This document shows, piece after piece, positions 44,875-53,800 of a stretch of DNA of 64,000 nt. The stretch is from Gluconobacter albidus. GTDB lineage: Bacteria > Pseudomonadota > Alphaproteobacteria > Acetobacterales > Acetobacteraceae. The translations under genes and the position numbers were made by a program. The stretch is taken from assembly GCF_002723915.1 (NCBI RefSeq), contig NZ_BEWL01000006.1:112705-176704 (forward strand), written 5' to 3'. Below the pieces are notes generated by a model. It was not told where the DNA came from and ran no database searches. It saw only the letters and a program-made list of their open reading frames with translations. Numbering within the stretch: position 1 is the first letter of the stretch; every line of letters begins with the position of its first letter.

Positions 44875-45489
44875 ATGAACCAGATCGTTCACCGCACATC
44901 CGCCGTTGCTTCGAAGCGCCCCGACGCGGAATACACCCCGGCAAGCGGCGACATCCGGGCCCTGATCTCGGCCAAGCGCGAAGGGTATCTCTGGCGCAGT
45001 GACCTGACTTCCGATCGGATCGTAGCCGTGCGCCAGCAACTCGCAGCAGCCGAGGCGGCCGCCATGCCATGCCCGTTGCTCGGCGTGAAGACTTGGCTCG
45101 GCCACTTGGCGCAGTTCGTCACCAATGCCCCCGCTCCGGAAGCGCGATCAGCTCAGGCGGCGATCTTCGCTGAGGTTTGTTCGGACATTCCGGTTGGCGC
45201 CTGGACGCCTCAGACCCGCATCGCATGGACCCGGCAGCCTGACCGCAACGGCTATCCCGTCGGCTCTCGCTGGCCCGCACCGGGCGAGCTCTACGCGCAT
45301 CTCCGGTCCTATGCCGAGCAGATCCGGAGCGAGGTCACTGGCCTGCGGGAAATCCTCGCCATGGCTGAAAAGCCGGGTGCGCCGGAACGCAAGCGGCCTG
45401 ATGCTTCGGAACTGGCCCGTGCCGGTGCTCTGGCCGATGCCGTGATCCGGGAATTGAAAGCCGCAACTGCCGAGGGGATGAACCCGTGA
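44875..45489 (+). CDS. Early phage protein, unknown (replication region)
   Basis: A 204-residue protein starting at the ATG at 44875, two bases after the DUF1376 stop. Contains LRALISAKREGYLWRSDLT-like, then ACPLLGVKTWLGHL and a GYPVGSRWPAPGELYAHLRS segment. The C-terminal third is helical. Its position after the initiator would suit a helicase loader or partner, but no ATPase motif is present. Confidence 0.6.
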   Translation: MNQIVHRTSAVASKRPDAEYTPASGDIRALISAKREGYLWRSDLTSDRIVAVRQQLAAAEAAAMPCPLLGVKTWLGHLAQFVTNAPAPEARSAQAAIFAEVCSDIPVGAWTPQTRIAWTRQPDRNGYPVGSRWPAPGELYAHLRSYAEQIRSEVTGLREILAMAEKPGAPERKRPDASELARAGALADAVIRELKAATAEGMNP

Positions 45490-45800
45490 CCGACCAATCC
45501 AACAACTGGCCTGACTGCATCGGCGAACATGCGGCGGGACTGGCCCAGCCCAGGAATTGGGCAGCAGCCTGTGCAGCCACTCAGGCGCGGCTTGGATGCG
45601 ATATCGGCACTCACGGTCGCGCCTTGCTCGCAGACATGCGCGGAGAGGTATCACCGTTGATCGCTGAGTGCGGTGCGGAATGTCAGACCATACACAATGA
45701 GATGGAAACGTCTGGCGGGGATGGCAATGCCTCTGCGTCTTTGTTCGATAATTGTGGAACAATAAACACCGAGGGCGATCTCGGGTTGAGTGGGGAGTGA
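45486..45800 (+). CDS. Phage protein, unknown
   Basis: A 104-residue protein from a GTG overlapping the previous stop. Four Cys-containing segments (NNWPDCIGEHA, AACAATQARLGCDIG, ECGAECQTIHNE) but not in a recognisable zinc pattern. The last 30 residues are acidic and polar. Function unknown. Confidence 0.5.
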   Translation: MTDQSNNWPDCIGEHAAGLAQPRNWAAACAATQARLGCDIGTHGRALLADMRGEVSPLIAECGAECQTIHNEMETSGGDGNASASLFDNCGTINTEGDLGLSGE

Positions 45801-45805
45801 GGGGG

Positions 45806-46447
45806 ATGGATCATGCTTCCCTTTGCACGATCGCGGCACACTGGCTCAAACGATCGACGCAAAAGCGCGGTATGGGTTGCCAAGTGTCATTCATCGAACC
45901 TCGGATCAGCTTCATGAGGGGCGAAAGCCCGGACGCTATCGGCTACCGCGTTTCAGACATGATTAACGGCGGTTCAACTATCGTGGAATGCAAGGTTAGT
46001 CGATCAGACTTCCTCGCTGACCGCAAAAAGCCTCACCGCCAGACTGGCGGCATGGGGAAGTGGCGATACTTCATGTGCCCGGAAGGACTGATTTCTCCGG
46101 ACGAACTGCCAGACAAGTGGGGGCTCTTGCACGTTGGCGCCCGCAATTGTGTTACGCCTTTGGCTGGACCAGCATTCATCAAACCCGCATGGGGATCGGC
46201 TTATGAGAACGCACTGGCAGACTATGCGCATGAGCATGACACCTTCCGCGAAACGCTGATGCTGGCCAATCTCCTGCATCGTCTTGGCGACCCGGGCGCG
46301 ATGAATACCCGTCTGCGCACGGCGGAAGGAACGGTCCGCGCTCAGATGGCAGAGATTTATGACCTACGGAAAGAAGTGCGTGATATGCGCCAAGAAAAAT
46401 GGCTCAAGCGAGTGGAAGAAATGTCAAAATTGGAGACGACGGCATGA
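45806..46447 (+). CDS. MmcB-like PD-(D/E)XK nuclease
   Basis: A 213-residue protein from the ATG at 45806 (an open frame extends upstream to 45752). The nuclease core is GYRVSDMINGGSTIVECKVS (Asp, then Glu-x-Lys) with SRSDFLADRKKPHR and GKWRYFMCPEGLI, as in MmcB-like/phage nucleases. A C-terminal helix is rich in Glu, Arg and Lys (MAEIYDLRKEVRDMRQEKW). Likely a DNA repair or processing nuclease; exact role unknown. Confidence 0.75.
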   Translation: MDHASLCTIAAHWLKRSTQKRGMGCQVSFIEPRISFMRGESPDAIGYRVSDMINGGSTIVECKVSRSDFLADRKKPHRQTGGMGKWRYFMCPEGLISPDELPDKWGLLHVGARNCVTPLAGPAFIKPAWGSAYENALADYAHEHDTFRETLMLANLLHRLGDPGAMNTRLRTAEGTVRAQMAEIYDLRKEVRDMRQEKWLKRVEEMSKLETTA

Positions 46448-46494
46448 CCCGCTTCTGGTGGCTGAACCCTTGGGCGGGGGTGCAGAGATTCTAG
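46444..46494 (+). CDS. Very short Trp-rich ORF
   Basis: 16 codons (MTRFWWLNPWAGVQRF), coupled to the previous stop. May be a remnant or micro-peptide. Confidence 0.25.
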   Translation: MTRFWWLNPWAGVQRF

Positions 46495-46512
46495 TGGCAA
46501 TTGCATTTTTAA

Positions 46513-46562
46513 AGCAGGCCCGCAGATTATCTAACAACCTGCAGAAAATTTTTTGGCCTGCT
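46513..46562 (-). terminator. Inverted repeat after the minus-strand membrane gene
   Basis: AGCAGGCC and GGCCTGCT form an 8-bp perfect stem with a 34-base interior, just after the stop at 46588 on the minus strand, with a weak T/A stretch. Could terminate both the minus gene and the early operon. Confidence 0.4.
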
Positions 46563-46587
46563 AAAATGTTGACGGCCTATTACGACT

Positions 46588-47157
46588 TCACTTCGAATGA
46601 GGGAGCGTGGGGGATGATATTTGTGGTGGAGGCATTACCTTAGCTACAAGATTTGGAATTGGCTCCGCAACAAGCTCCGAGGCTTCATGAAAAGCAACGA
46701 TAATAGAGCCCGCGCAAAGCAATACAGCCAGCCAGTCATTCCATCCTGCGCAATTAGAAGGAGCAGCGGCCGTATTGCTCTGCGCAGGCTCATCGGACTG
46801 AATTGGGAGGTGTGAGATCTGAATTGGTTCGTATGGCCGTGTCTCATAGCGGTAAAATAAAAATAGTGAACCCATGGATATGAAGTAAAAAATCGAAATA
46901 ATTAAGCTATGTTTAAGACTCACAGATCTAGATATACTAGATATATATAACCCTAGACCATACACCATTGCAGCAAACACTAAACATATTGAAAATATTT
47001 TATATATACGCCCATTATTATCAAGTTTTTTCGACCGTTCCCAGCAGTCACTTCCAGCATAATACACCAAAGCAGTGGGTCCAATAACTCCCGAAATTAT
47101 TGCTCCAAGATGCAGAGAATTTTCGTAAATCGAATGAAATGTTGTGCCGATGCTCAT
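46588..47157 (-). CDS. AT-rich four-helix membrane protein (moron candidate)
   Basis: A 189-residue protein with about four hydrophobic segments: IISGVIGPTALVYYA, IFSICLVFAAMVYGLGLYIS, HSLIISIFYFISMGSLFLF and WLAVLLCAGSIIVAF. A polar, Pro/Gln-rich loop separates the last two. The coding strand opposes all surrounding genes and its base composition is markedly AT-rich. GGGCGGGCA precedes the ATG. No family recognised. The position, between early and late operons, is a usual place for superinfection-exclusion or other lysogenic-conversion cargo. Confidence 0.75.
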   Translation of the reverse strand: MSIGTTFHSIYENSLHLGAIISGVIGPTALVYYAGSDCWERSKKLDNNGRIYKIFSICLVFAAMVYGLGLYISSISRSVSLKHSLIISIFYFISMGSLFLFYRYETRPYEPIQISHLPIQSDEPAQSNTAAAPSNCAGWNDWLAVLLCAGSIIVAFHEASELVAEPIPNLVAKVMPPPQISSPTLPHSK

Positions 47158-47430
47158 TGCCCGCCCTTATCTTTGTTATTCATTACATATCCATATCTTT
47201 TTCGTTGTACAAATTTCTTCTCTTACTAACATTCCCCAATGCCCAGACCCGCTAAATCCCGCGCCGGACTCGGCGACACCATCTGCCGACTTTCCACTCC
47301 AAAAAACGGCATTCATTCCAGACAAAGCTAAGATTTTCGATCGTCAGCGTAAGGCTGTTGATTTCTTCATGGTGGTATCCCGTTACCGGTTTTGCTTGTA
47401 CTGATCGGGGGCTGATGATAGGTTGGGGTT
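47158..47430. other. Region upstream of the late operon
   Basis: 273 bases between the membrane gene and terminase. The first 80 are AT-rich. A 30-codon frame (MPRPAKSRAGLGDT...) is not supported further. The late promoter is expected here, but no clear box pair is seen. Confidence 0.4.
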
Positions 47431-47757
47431 ATGACAAAAGCCCCTCAGAGCAGCGGCCTTCAGCGAAAAAAAATGCCTGTTGGCCGACCATTCAAAAAAG
47501 GGCAAAGCGGCAACCCCGGAGGAACTCCAAAAGACCTCCGCGAAGTCATTGCCCTCGCTCGCTCTCACACCGTCACTGCCATCGAAGCGCTGGCGGAAAT
47601 TGCGGGCAGTCCCGCCTCTCCTGAAAGTGCCCGTGTATCCGCTGCCAATGCTCTGCTTGATCGGGCATGGGGCAAAGCGAAAGAGACTGTCGAGATCAGC
47701 GGACAGGATGGCGCCCCGCTCGGCCTTGTCGTGACCGTGGTTCGACCGAGTGAGTGA
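47431..47757 (+). CDS. Terminase small-subunit-like DUF5681 protein
   Basis: A 108-residue protein. The DUF5681 pattern is clear: VGRPFKKGQSGNPGGTPKDL, then helical ALLDRAWGKAKET. Such proteins commonly precede the terminase large subunit and recognise packaging sites. The start overlaps nothing upstream; the end overlaps the large subunit by eight bases. Confidence 0.8.
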   Translation: MTKAPQSSGLQRKKMPVGRPFKKGQSGNPGGTPKDLREVIALARSHTVTAIEALAEIAGSPASPESARVSAANALLDRAWGKAKETVEISGQDGAPLGLVVTVVRPSE

Positions 47758-49027
47758 GGTCCAGTTCCCTGAGAGCCTCGCCTTCCTGTTCGAGCCTGCG
47801 CGCTACAAGGTCGCGTATGGTGGCCGAGGGTCGGGCAAGTCTTGGGGCATGGCGCTGGCTCTGCTGATTCAAGGTGCTGAGAAACCGATCCGCGTTCTGT
47901 GTGCGCGTGAGTTTCAGAAGTCCATTTCTGACTCTGTTCACTCGCTGCTAGCTGACCATATTGCGCGTAATCCCGCCCTGGCGAGTTTCTACACGGTCCA
48001 GAACACTACGATCATCGGGCGCAACGGGACGGAGTTCATCTTCGCAGGCCTTCGCCATAACATCGCATCGATCAAGTCCATCGAAGGTATAGACCGCTGC
48101 TGGATCGAAGAAGCTCAGACGATCACCAAGGGTAGCCTCGACGTCCTTATCCCGACGATCCGTAAGGAAGGCTCTGAGATCTGGCTTGGCTTCAACCCAG
48201 AGCTTGCTGAGGATGAGGTCTATCGACGGTTCGTTCTGAACCCACCGCGCAATGCCATTGTTCGGAAGGTGAACTGGGATCAGAACCCGTTCTTCCCTAC
48301 TGTGCTGCGCGAAGAAATGGAGCAGCTCAAGGCCACGGATTACGATGCCTGGCTGAACGTCTGGCAAGGCAATCCGAAGCAGGTTCTTGAGGGCGCGATC
48401 TATGCGAGCGAGATACGGCAGGCCACAGACGAGCAGCGCATCTGCCGCGTGGAATATGACCCGTCTGCACCTGTCTTCACGGCTTGGGATCTGGGATGGT
48501 CAGACATGACCAGCATTTGGTTCTGGCAGAAGATTGGTTTCGATATCCGAGTGATCGACTTCTATCAGAACCGGATGGAGGGGCTTGATCATTACGTCAG
48601 TGTGCTGGAAAGGCGCGGCTACAAGTACGAACGGCATTTCCTTCCACATGACGCCAATCAAGGGCAGTTGTCAGCAGCCGGTAAGACGATTGCGGCCCAA
48701 CTGCGCGCGCGCTCCATGCCGATCACAGTTCTTCCTCAGCTCCCTATTTCAGCCGGAATAAGCGCGGCTCGAACTCTGTTCCCTCGCGTGTGGTTTGATG
48801 AGCAAGCTACAGCGGACGGAATGAACGCGCTGCGGCGTTATCGCTATGACGTGGACCAGCAGACGGGGCAGTTCAGCAAGAAGCCGCTGCACGATGATGC
48901 GTCCCACGGGGCCGACGCATTCCGTCAGTTGGCAGTGGCGATCAATGACCCGAAACCACGAGCAGAACGCAAACCGATCGCGCGTCCATCGTTTATAGGA
49001 AATTCTGGCGGATGGATGGGAATGTAA
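47750..49027 (+). CDS. Terminase large subunit
   Basis: ATP-driven DNA packaging motor of 425 residues from a GTG. Walker A: VAYGGRGSGKSWGMAL (about residues 22-37); Walker B region: GIDRCWIEEAQTI. The nuclease domain has FTAWDLGWSDMTSI (first Asp) and a later DDASHGADAFRQL (third Asp), typical of PBSX/P22-type large subunits. ATPase and nuclease motifs look complete. Confidence 0.93.
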   Translation: MSEVQFPESLAFLFEPARYKVAYGGRGSGKSWGMALALLIQGAEKPIRVLCAREFQKSISDSVHSLLADHIARNPALASFYTVQNTTIIGRNGTEFIFAGLRHNIASIKSIEGIDRCWIEEAQTITKGSLDVLIPTIRKEGSEIWLGFNPELAEDEVYRRFVLNPPRNAIVRKVNWDQNPFFPTVLREEMEQLKATDYDAWLNVWQGNPKQVLEGAIYASEIRQATDEQRICRVEYDPSAPVFTAWDLGWSDMTSIWFWQKIGFDIRVIDFYQNRMEGLDHYVSVLERRGYKYERHFLPHDANQGQLSAAGKTIAAQLRARSMPITVLPQLPISAGISAARTLFPRVWFDEQATADGMNALRRYRYDVDQQTGQFSKKPLHDDASHGADAFRQLAVAINDPKPRAERKPIARPSFIGNSGGWMGM

Positions 49028-49088
49028 TCGTCTTAGCCTATTAAATTTGGTTGTACTGACGGAATCTCATGTGGTAATTAAATACCTC

Positions 49089-51329
49089 ATGAGCGCACGC
49101 CTCCAAGAAACAAATGACGTTCTCCACGAAGTCCAAGAGCGGTTTGAAGCAGCTCGCGATTTCGAGGCTCAGTGGCGCAAGCGTGCGCTTGAGGATCTGC
49201 GGTTCTTCCATGCGGATGCTTACAATCACGCGCAATGGGACAGTGCCGTTTATCAGGCGCGTTCCGGCACGTTTGGTGGCTCCCCTCGCCCATGTCTGAC
49301 GATCAACAAAGTTCAGCAGCACGTCTTCCAAATCGAGAACGACGCGCGGCAGTCGCAAATGGGCATGAAGGTCAATGCGACCGGCTTTGGCTCGACCGAA
49401 AAAGCCGCTGACGTGATCGAAGGCATTATTCGCCATATCGAGTACCAGTCGAATGCTCAGCAGAACGCCTATAACTGCGCCATTCAAGGGCAGGTTCGCC
49501 AAGGCATGGGCTGGGTCCATGTCGTCACAGACTACGTGCGTGGGCAAGACAGCTTCGACCAAGACTTCTTCATCAAGTCCGTGCCTGATCCGCGATCTGT
49601 TTATTCAGACCCCAACACGCAAGAGCCCGATCACTCGGATATGCAGTGGGCGATGATCGTTGAGGAAATGCCGCGCGCTGAGTTCGAGCGGCTGTATCCC
49701 GGGCATGACGACATCAAGGGCGCTCCGCTCTCCATCGCGACGGACAGCGATGACCGGACGGATGCGATCGAGCGCGATGTTGTGCGGGTGTCTCGCTACT
49801 ATCGAAAGAGCGAAGAGAAAGACACGCTCTGGGCCTGTCCGATCCCGCGGCCGGATGGCTCCGTCGTCACGCAGCCGATGCGCGAGAGCGAGATGCCGCC
49901 TGAAATGGTGGAAATGTGCCGGGGGTTGAAGGCGCAGTCACGTTCCATCACGCGCCCGCAGGTTGAGTTCTTCTTGATCGCAGGGAATGAGGTCATTTCT
50001 TCCGGCCTGACCGTGTTCCAGCATATTCCGTTGGTGCCGTTCGTCGGCGTCGAAAGCGTGATCGATGGCCGCCTTGACCGCTGTGGCTTGGTCCGCTCCC
50101 TCATCGATCCACAGCGCATGTTCAACTACAGCGCGTCGGCGTTCGTGGAGAGTATCGCCATACAGACGAAATCGCCCTGGCTGGTCGATGAGCGGTCTAT
50201 TGAGGGCTACGAGAACCAGTGGGCCAACGCGAACACGTCCAATCAGGCATGGTTGCCGTATCGCTCCATAGATCCGGATACATCAGAAGCATTGCAGCCA
50301 CCGCAGCGTCTTGACCCTCCGACCGGCAGCACGGGCCACATGCAGGCCATGCAGAACGCCGATCTGCAAATGCAGATGGTCACGGGTCAATATCAGGCTG
50401 AGATGGGCGCGCCGGGGAATGAGCGATCAGGCCGCGCCATTAACGAACGCCAGCGACAATCCGACACAGCGAACTATCATTACACCGACAATCAGGGCAT
50501 GGCGCTCCGTCTCTTGGGCCGCATCCTGATTGCCGCCATTCCGCTTGTGTACGACACGGCCCGCGCTGTTCAGGTCCTCGGTATGGATGGCCAGCAGTCG
50601 AGCGCGATTATTGATCCGCAATCACCTCAGGCCGCTCAGGTTGTTCTGCCGCCCGGGCCAGATGGGCAGCCCACTCAACCCCAGCAGAACCTGACATTCG
50701 AGCAGCAGCTTGCACAGGCCGGCGCGATCCTTGCGGTCAACCCGACGATTGGGCGCTATGATGTCGAAGCAGACGTTGGCCCCGCCTTTGCAACGCGTCG
50801 GCAGGACACGTTCAATTCCCTGATGCAGGTGTTGCAGGCTAATCCCGCCATCATGGGGCAGATCGGGGATCTGTTCTTCAAGGCTGCGGACTTCCCGCTT
50901 GCTGATGAGATCGCTGATCGCCTCAAACCCGCATCTGATGATCCGCGTCTTGGACAGGCGGAGCAGATGATCCAGCAATTGCAGGGTCAGTTGCAGCAGC
51001 TCACGCAGAGGCTGAACGACAAGCAGCAGGACTTCGATCTGCGGGCCAGCAAACAGCGACACGAGCAGGTCATTGACCTGATGGACGCGCATTCCGACCG
51101 CGACAAGGCCGACACGGACCGCATGGCCGCTCTTGGCTCCATTGCACCAGACGAGCTTAAGCCAGTGCTGGCCGCACTCGTCCGGCAGGTCCTTCAGGAG
51201 CAGGGCTATCACGGCCCCGCAGCACAGCCGAACGCAGCGCCAGAAGACCTGCGCCGCCTTCCCTCCACCAATCCCCCGGGCGGCCCTATCCACGCCCCCA
51301 ATCCAGTGACAGGAGCCGTTGACGCATGA
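49089..51329 (+). CDS. P22-like portal protein
   Basis: A 746-residue portal. The N-terminus has ARDFEAQWRKRALEDLRFFHAD and PRPCLTINKVQQHVFQIEND, the hallmark of the P22 portal family. The middle has YVRGQDSFDQDF and FSYNYSAS-like MFNYSASAFVESIA; the C-terminal barrel is Gln-rich (MIQQLQGQLQQLTQRLND). It forms the dodecameric DNA gate. Start at the ATG 49089 is chosen by homology to family N-termini; TTG at 49047 is less likely. Confidence 0.92.
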   Translation: MSARLQETNDVLHEVQERFEAARDFEAQWRKRALEDLRFFHADAYNHAQWDSAVYQARSGTFGGSPRPCLTINKVQQHVFQIENDARQSQMGMKVNATGFGSTEKAADVIEGIIRHIEYQSNAQQNAYNCAIQGQVRQGMGWVHVVTDYVRGQDSFDQDFFIKSVPDPRSVYSDPNTQEPDHSDMQWAMIVEEMPRAEFERLYPGHDDIKGAPLSIATDSDDRTDAIERDVVRVSRYYRKSEEKDTLWACPIPRPDGSVVTQPMRESEMPPEMVEMCRGLKAQSRSITRPQVEFFLIAGNEVISSGLTVFQHIPLVPFVGVESVIDGRLDRCGLVRSLIDPQRMFNYSASAFVESIAIQTKSPWLVDERSIEGYENQWANANTSNQAWLPYRSIDPDTSEALQPPQRLDPPTGSTGHMQAMQNADLQMQMVTGQYQAEMGAPGNERSGRAINERQRQSDTANYHYTDNQGMALRLLGRILIAAIPLVYDTARAVQVLGMDGQQSSAIIDPQSPQAAQVVLPPGPDGQPTQPQQNLTFEQQLAQAGAILAVNPTIGRYDVEADVGPAFATRRQDTFNSLMQVLQANPAIMGQIGDLFFKAADFPLADEIADRLKPASDDPRLGQAEQMIQQLQGQLQQLTQRLNDKQQDFDLRASKQRHEQVIDLMDAHSDRDKADTDRMAALGSIAPDELKPVLAALVRQVLQEQGYHGPAAQPNAAPEDLRRLPSTNPPGGPIHAPNPVTGAVDA

Positions 51330-51526
51330 GCAAGACCGAACGACTGAAGAACGAAATCCGAGAAGAAGCGCATACGGATCGAGTCAAAGCCAGAGTGGAA
51401 GAACGGCGCCAGTTTTCTGTTGATCGAGCTTTAGAGCTGTTCCGACAGAACGACTGGTGTGGTGGCGTGGATGAATTGATCAAAGCGGCGCAGTGCATCG
51501 AAATCTATCTGGAGACCGGCAAGTGA
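51326..51526 (+). CDS. Small phage protein, unknown
   Basis: A 66-residue, highly charged, helical protein (KTERLKNEIREEAHTDRVKA). Overlaps the portal stop and the scaffold start by four bases. No family recognised. Confidence 0.6.
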   Translation: MSKTERLKNEIREEAHTDRVKARVEERRQFSVDRALELFRQNDWCGGVDELIKAAQCIEIYLETGK

Positions 51527-52365
51527 GCGACACCATCGAAGCCCCCGTTGTCGAGACGAACGACGCTCCTGCTGACCGTTTTGCGGGCGTGGATTTCGGC
51601 AGCGAGACGAAGACCGACGCGCCAACCCTGCCCGCGGAGCTGCCAGGGGGTGAACAGTCGAAGCCTGAGCCGGAAGAAAAAGCCGAGCCTCAAGAGCCGA
51701 CCTGGTACGTCAAGCGCATCGGCAGCGTCACGGCTAAGCGTAAAGAGGCCGAGGAACGCGCATCCCGCGCCGAGCAGGAGCTTGCAGAATACAAGCGCGC
51801 CCTCGCCGCCTCTCGCGGTGAAGAAGAGCGCCCACCAGAGTTAACGCCTGACCAGATCCGTCAGCAGGAGCGTGATGGCTTTGCACGTCAGCAAGCGCAG
51901 CAAGCCGAAGCGCAGGAGTTTGGCACAGCAACGCAGCGGGTCGCGCAATCCCTGACGGAAATACATGGAACGGGCGCGATCCAAACAGCTACGAAGTCCC
52001 TTGTTGAGCGCGCCGGTCTCGACTTCGATAATAAGTCACACCAGCAGATCATTCGCGACATATCGGAGTTGCCGAACAGTGGCGCGGTGTATTATGCTCT
52101 CGCCAACGATCCAGATGCCGCAAGTGAACTACTCGAAGCTCCCGAGCGCAAGCAGTTCGCCATGCTCCAGAGGTTTGCTGACAAGGTGCCCGCAAAGGAA
52201 CAGGAACAGGCTGCACAACCTGCTCCTCGGACCGCACCGGCCATCTCGAGAGCGCCACCTCCTGTCGCTGCAACGTCTGGTTCTGGACGGGCGACCTCAA
52301 GCCGCTCGATTTATGATGGCGATCTCAGCATGGAAGACTACATCAAGCTGAGATCCAAGAAGTAA
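51523..52365 (+). CDS. Scaffolding-protein-like
   Basis: A 280-residue protein from the GTG at 51523. It is acidic at the N-terminus (EPEEKAEPQEPTWYVKRIG), has a long helical Arg/Glu/Gln coiled-coil centre and a small basic C-terminal end (YIKLRSKK). This composition and its place between portal and coat match P22-type scaffolds, which use a basic C-terminal helix to bind coat. No direct family match. Confidence 0.75.
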   Translation: MSDTIEAPVVETNDAPADRFAGVDFGSETKTDAPTLPAELPGGEQSKPEPEEKAEPQEPTWYVKRIGSVTAKRKEAEERASRAEQELAEYKRALAASRGEEERPPELTPDQIRQQERDGFARQQAQQAEAQEFGTATQRVAQSLTEIHGTGAIQTATKSLVERAGLDFDNKSHQQIIRDISELPNSGAVYYALANDPDAASELLEAPERKQFAMLQRFADKVPAKEQEQAAQPAPRTAPAISRAPPPVAATSGSGRATSSRSIYDGDLSMEDYIKLRSKK

Positions 52366-52527
52366 GCCGAAGGGCTCTAAGCTGGCGTTTCCCGGTGTCA
52401 CATAACCGGGCGCTGACTGGCGCGATAGCCACGGGTGGTTTCCGGTCGTAACCGGCACACGTTCTGGCAATGCCGAGAGCGGGTCATGAGGCGCAAGAGC
52501 GCCATGTGTGAAAGCCCTACCCGTGGC
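52366..52527 (+). ncRNA. Structured leader of the coat gene (candidate cis-regulatory RNA)
   Basis: About 160 bases with dense secondary structure: CCCGGT/ACCGGG (52391-52410), CCGGT-CGTA-ACCGG (52442-52455), GGCGC-AAGA-GCGCC (52490-52503, extended by CAT/ATG), and a 9-bp perfect pair GCCACGGGT (52428) with ACCCGTGGC (52519). AGGGCT (52371) can also pair with AGCCCT (52513), making a pseudoknot with the 9-bp stem. The 9-bp stem contains the likely GTG start at 52523. No known family recognised. Confidence 0.5.
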
Positions 52528-53800
52528 AAACAATCTGATCAACAACAGCATGATCACGCGCGAAGCGCTCATGCTCCGCCGTAACACCAACGATTTCATT
52601 CAGAACGTCTCGCGCGAATATCAGGATCAGTTCGCGCAGCGTGGCGCCAAGATTGGCGACACGATCAACGTCCGCCTGCCGAACGATTATGTCGTTCAGG
52701 ACGGCCCGACCGTGAACCCGGAAGCGACCGCTGAGCGCTCAATTCCGCTGACGATCAACTTCCGCAAGAACGTCCCGATGTCCTTCTCCACGCAGGAGCG
52801 GACCTTGAACATGGACGATTTCTCGGGCCGCTACATCGCGCCTGCGGTGAACGCTCTCGTCGGTCAGGTCGCATCTGACGCCATGACGCTCGCTCTTCAG
52901 GCGTCGAACATGGTGGTCAATACCGACGACAACGGCAATCTGATCGCGCCCTCCTCGCAGACGTGGCTTCAGGCCAAAGCAATCCTGACGGCATGCAACG
53001 CGCCGCTTGATGACCGCTTCGCCGTTCTGGACCCTATGACCGACGCCAACACGGTTTCGGGTATGATGGGCATGTTCAACCCTGGCAATACTGTCTCCCG
53101 GCAGACGACTGATGGCCAGATGGGCTCCAAGATCCTTGGCGTTCGAGAATGGATGCAGGACCAGACCGTCACGATCAGCCAGACTGGCTCGTATGACGGA
53201 AAGGCCACGGCGACGGGCACATACGGCAACTACACACCGAATGGCGCGCCCGTTACGACGATCTCGTCCAGCGCATCCCCGCATTCGTCCGTTCTGACTG
53301 TCTCCGCCATCAACGGCACGCTCAAGGCGGGCGACATCATCACGATTGCCGGTGTGAACCGCATCAATCGCATCAATAAGAAGAGCCTGCACATTCCGCA
53401 GCAGTTCGTTGTTCTGGCTGATTGCGCGTCGGATGCAACGTCGATCCCGCTCTCTCCGGCGATCATCCCGCCCGGTGCGAATGGTCCGGTCCCGTATCAG
53501 ACCGTTGACGCAGCTCCTGCTGCTGATGCGGCCATTACGCTCGTGGCCCCGGCAAACTCCATCATTCGCCGCAACATGCTCTACAGCAAGCGGGCTATGA
53601 CGCTCGCGACTGTTGATCTGGAAATGGTGGACCGTGGTGTTGTGGACTGCGGCCGCGCATCGCTCGACGGCATTAGCCTGCGTACGCTGACGTACTACAA
53701 CGGCTCGGATGATACCCGCGCAACGCGTCTCGACGTGCTGTACGGTATCGGAATGCTGCGCCCTGACTGGGCCGTCATCGTGCCTGAGCTGGTCGGCTAA
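52523..53800 (+). CDS. P22-like major capsid (coat) protein
   Basis: A 425-residue coat protein. Relatives begin MANxLxxPxMITREAL, which matches the GTG at 52523 (ANNLINNSMITREAL); a GTG at 52508 would add KALPV. The family N-arm follows (REYQDQFAQRGAKIGDTINV), then IPLTINFRKNVPMSFSTQER and a telokin-like insertion around 230-290 (TISSSASPHSSVLTVSAING). It is the main head protein. Its leader is unusually structured; see the leader RNA. Confidence 0.9.
   Translation: MANNLINNSMITREALMLRRNTNDFIQNVSREYQDQFAQRGAKIGDTINVRLPNDYVVQDGPTVNPEATAERSIPLTINFRKNVPMSFSTQERTLNMDDFSGRYIAPAVNALVGQVASDAMTLALQASNMVVNTDDNGNLIAPSSQTWLQAKAILTACNAPLDDRFAVLDPMTDANTVSGMMGMFNPGNTVSRQTTDGQMGSKILGVREWMQDQTVTISQTGSYDGKATATGTYGNYTPNGAPVTTISSSASPHSSVLTVSAINGTLKAGDIITIAGVNRINRINKKSLHIPQQFVVLADCASDATSIPLSPAIIPPGANGPVPYQTVDAAPAADAAITLVAPANSIIRRNMLYSKRAMTLATVDLEMVDRGVVDCGRASLDGISLRTLTYYNGSDDTRATRLDVLYGIGMLRPDWAVIVPELVG

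Noticed and set aside
44332..45105. Minus-strand frame of 257 codons opposite the DUF1376 gene
   Set aside because: The plus strand has DUF1376 motifs; the minus translation is low complexity (Ser/Leu runs from the purine tract).
52366..52527. Self-cleaving ribozyme (hammerhead or HDV-like) in the coat leader
   Set aside because: I looked for CTGANGA/GAAA and for an HDV-type double pseudoknot; GCGCTGACTGG and TGTGAAAGCC are present but not in the required order or spacing. A cis-regulatory leader is more likely.
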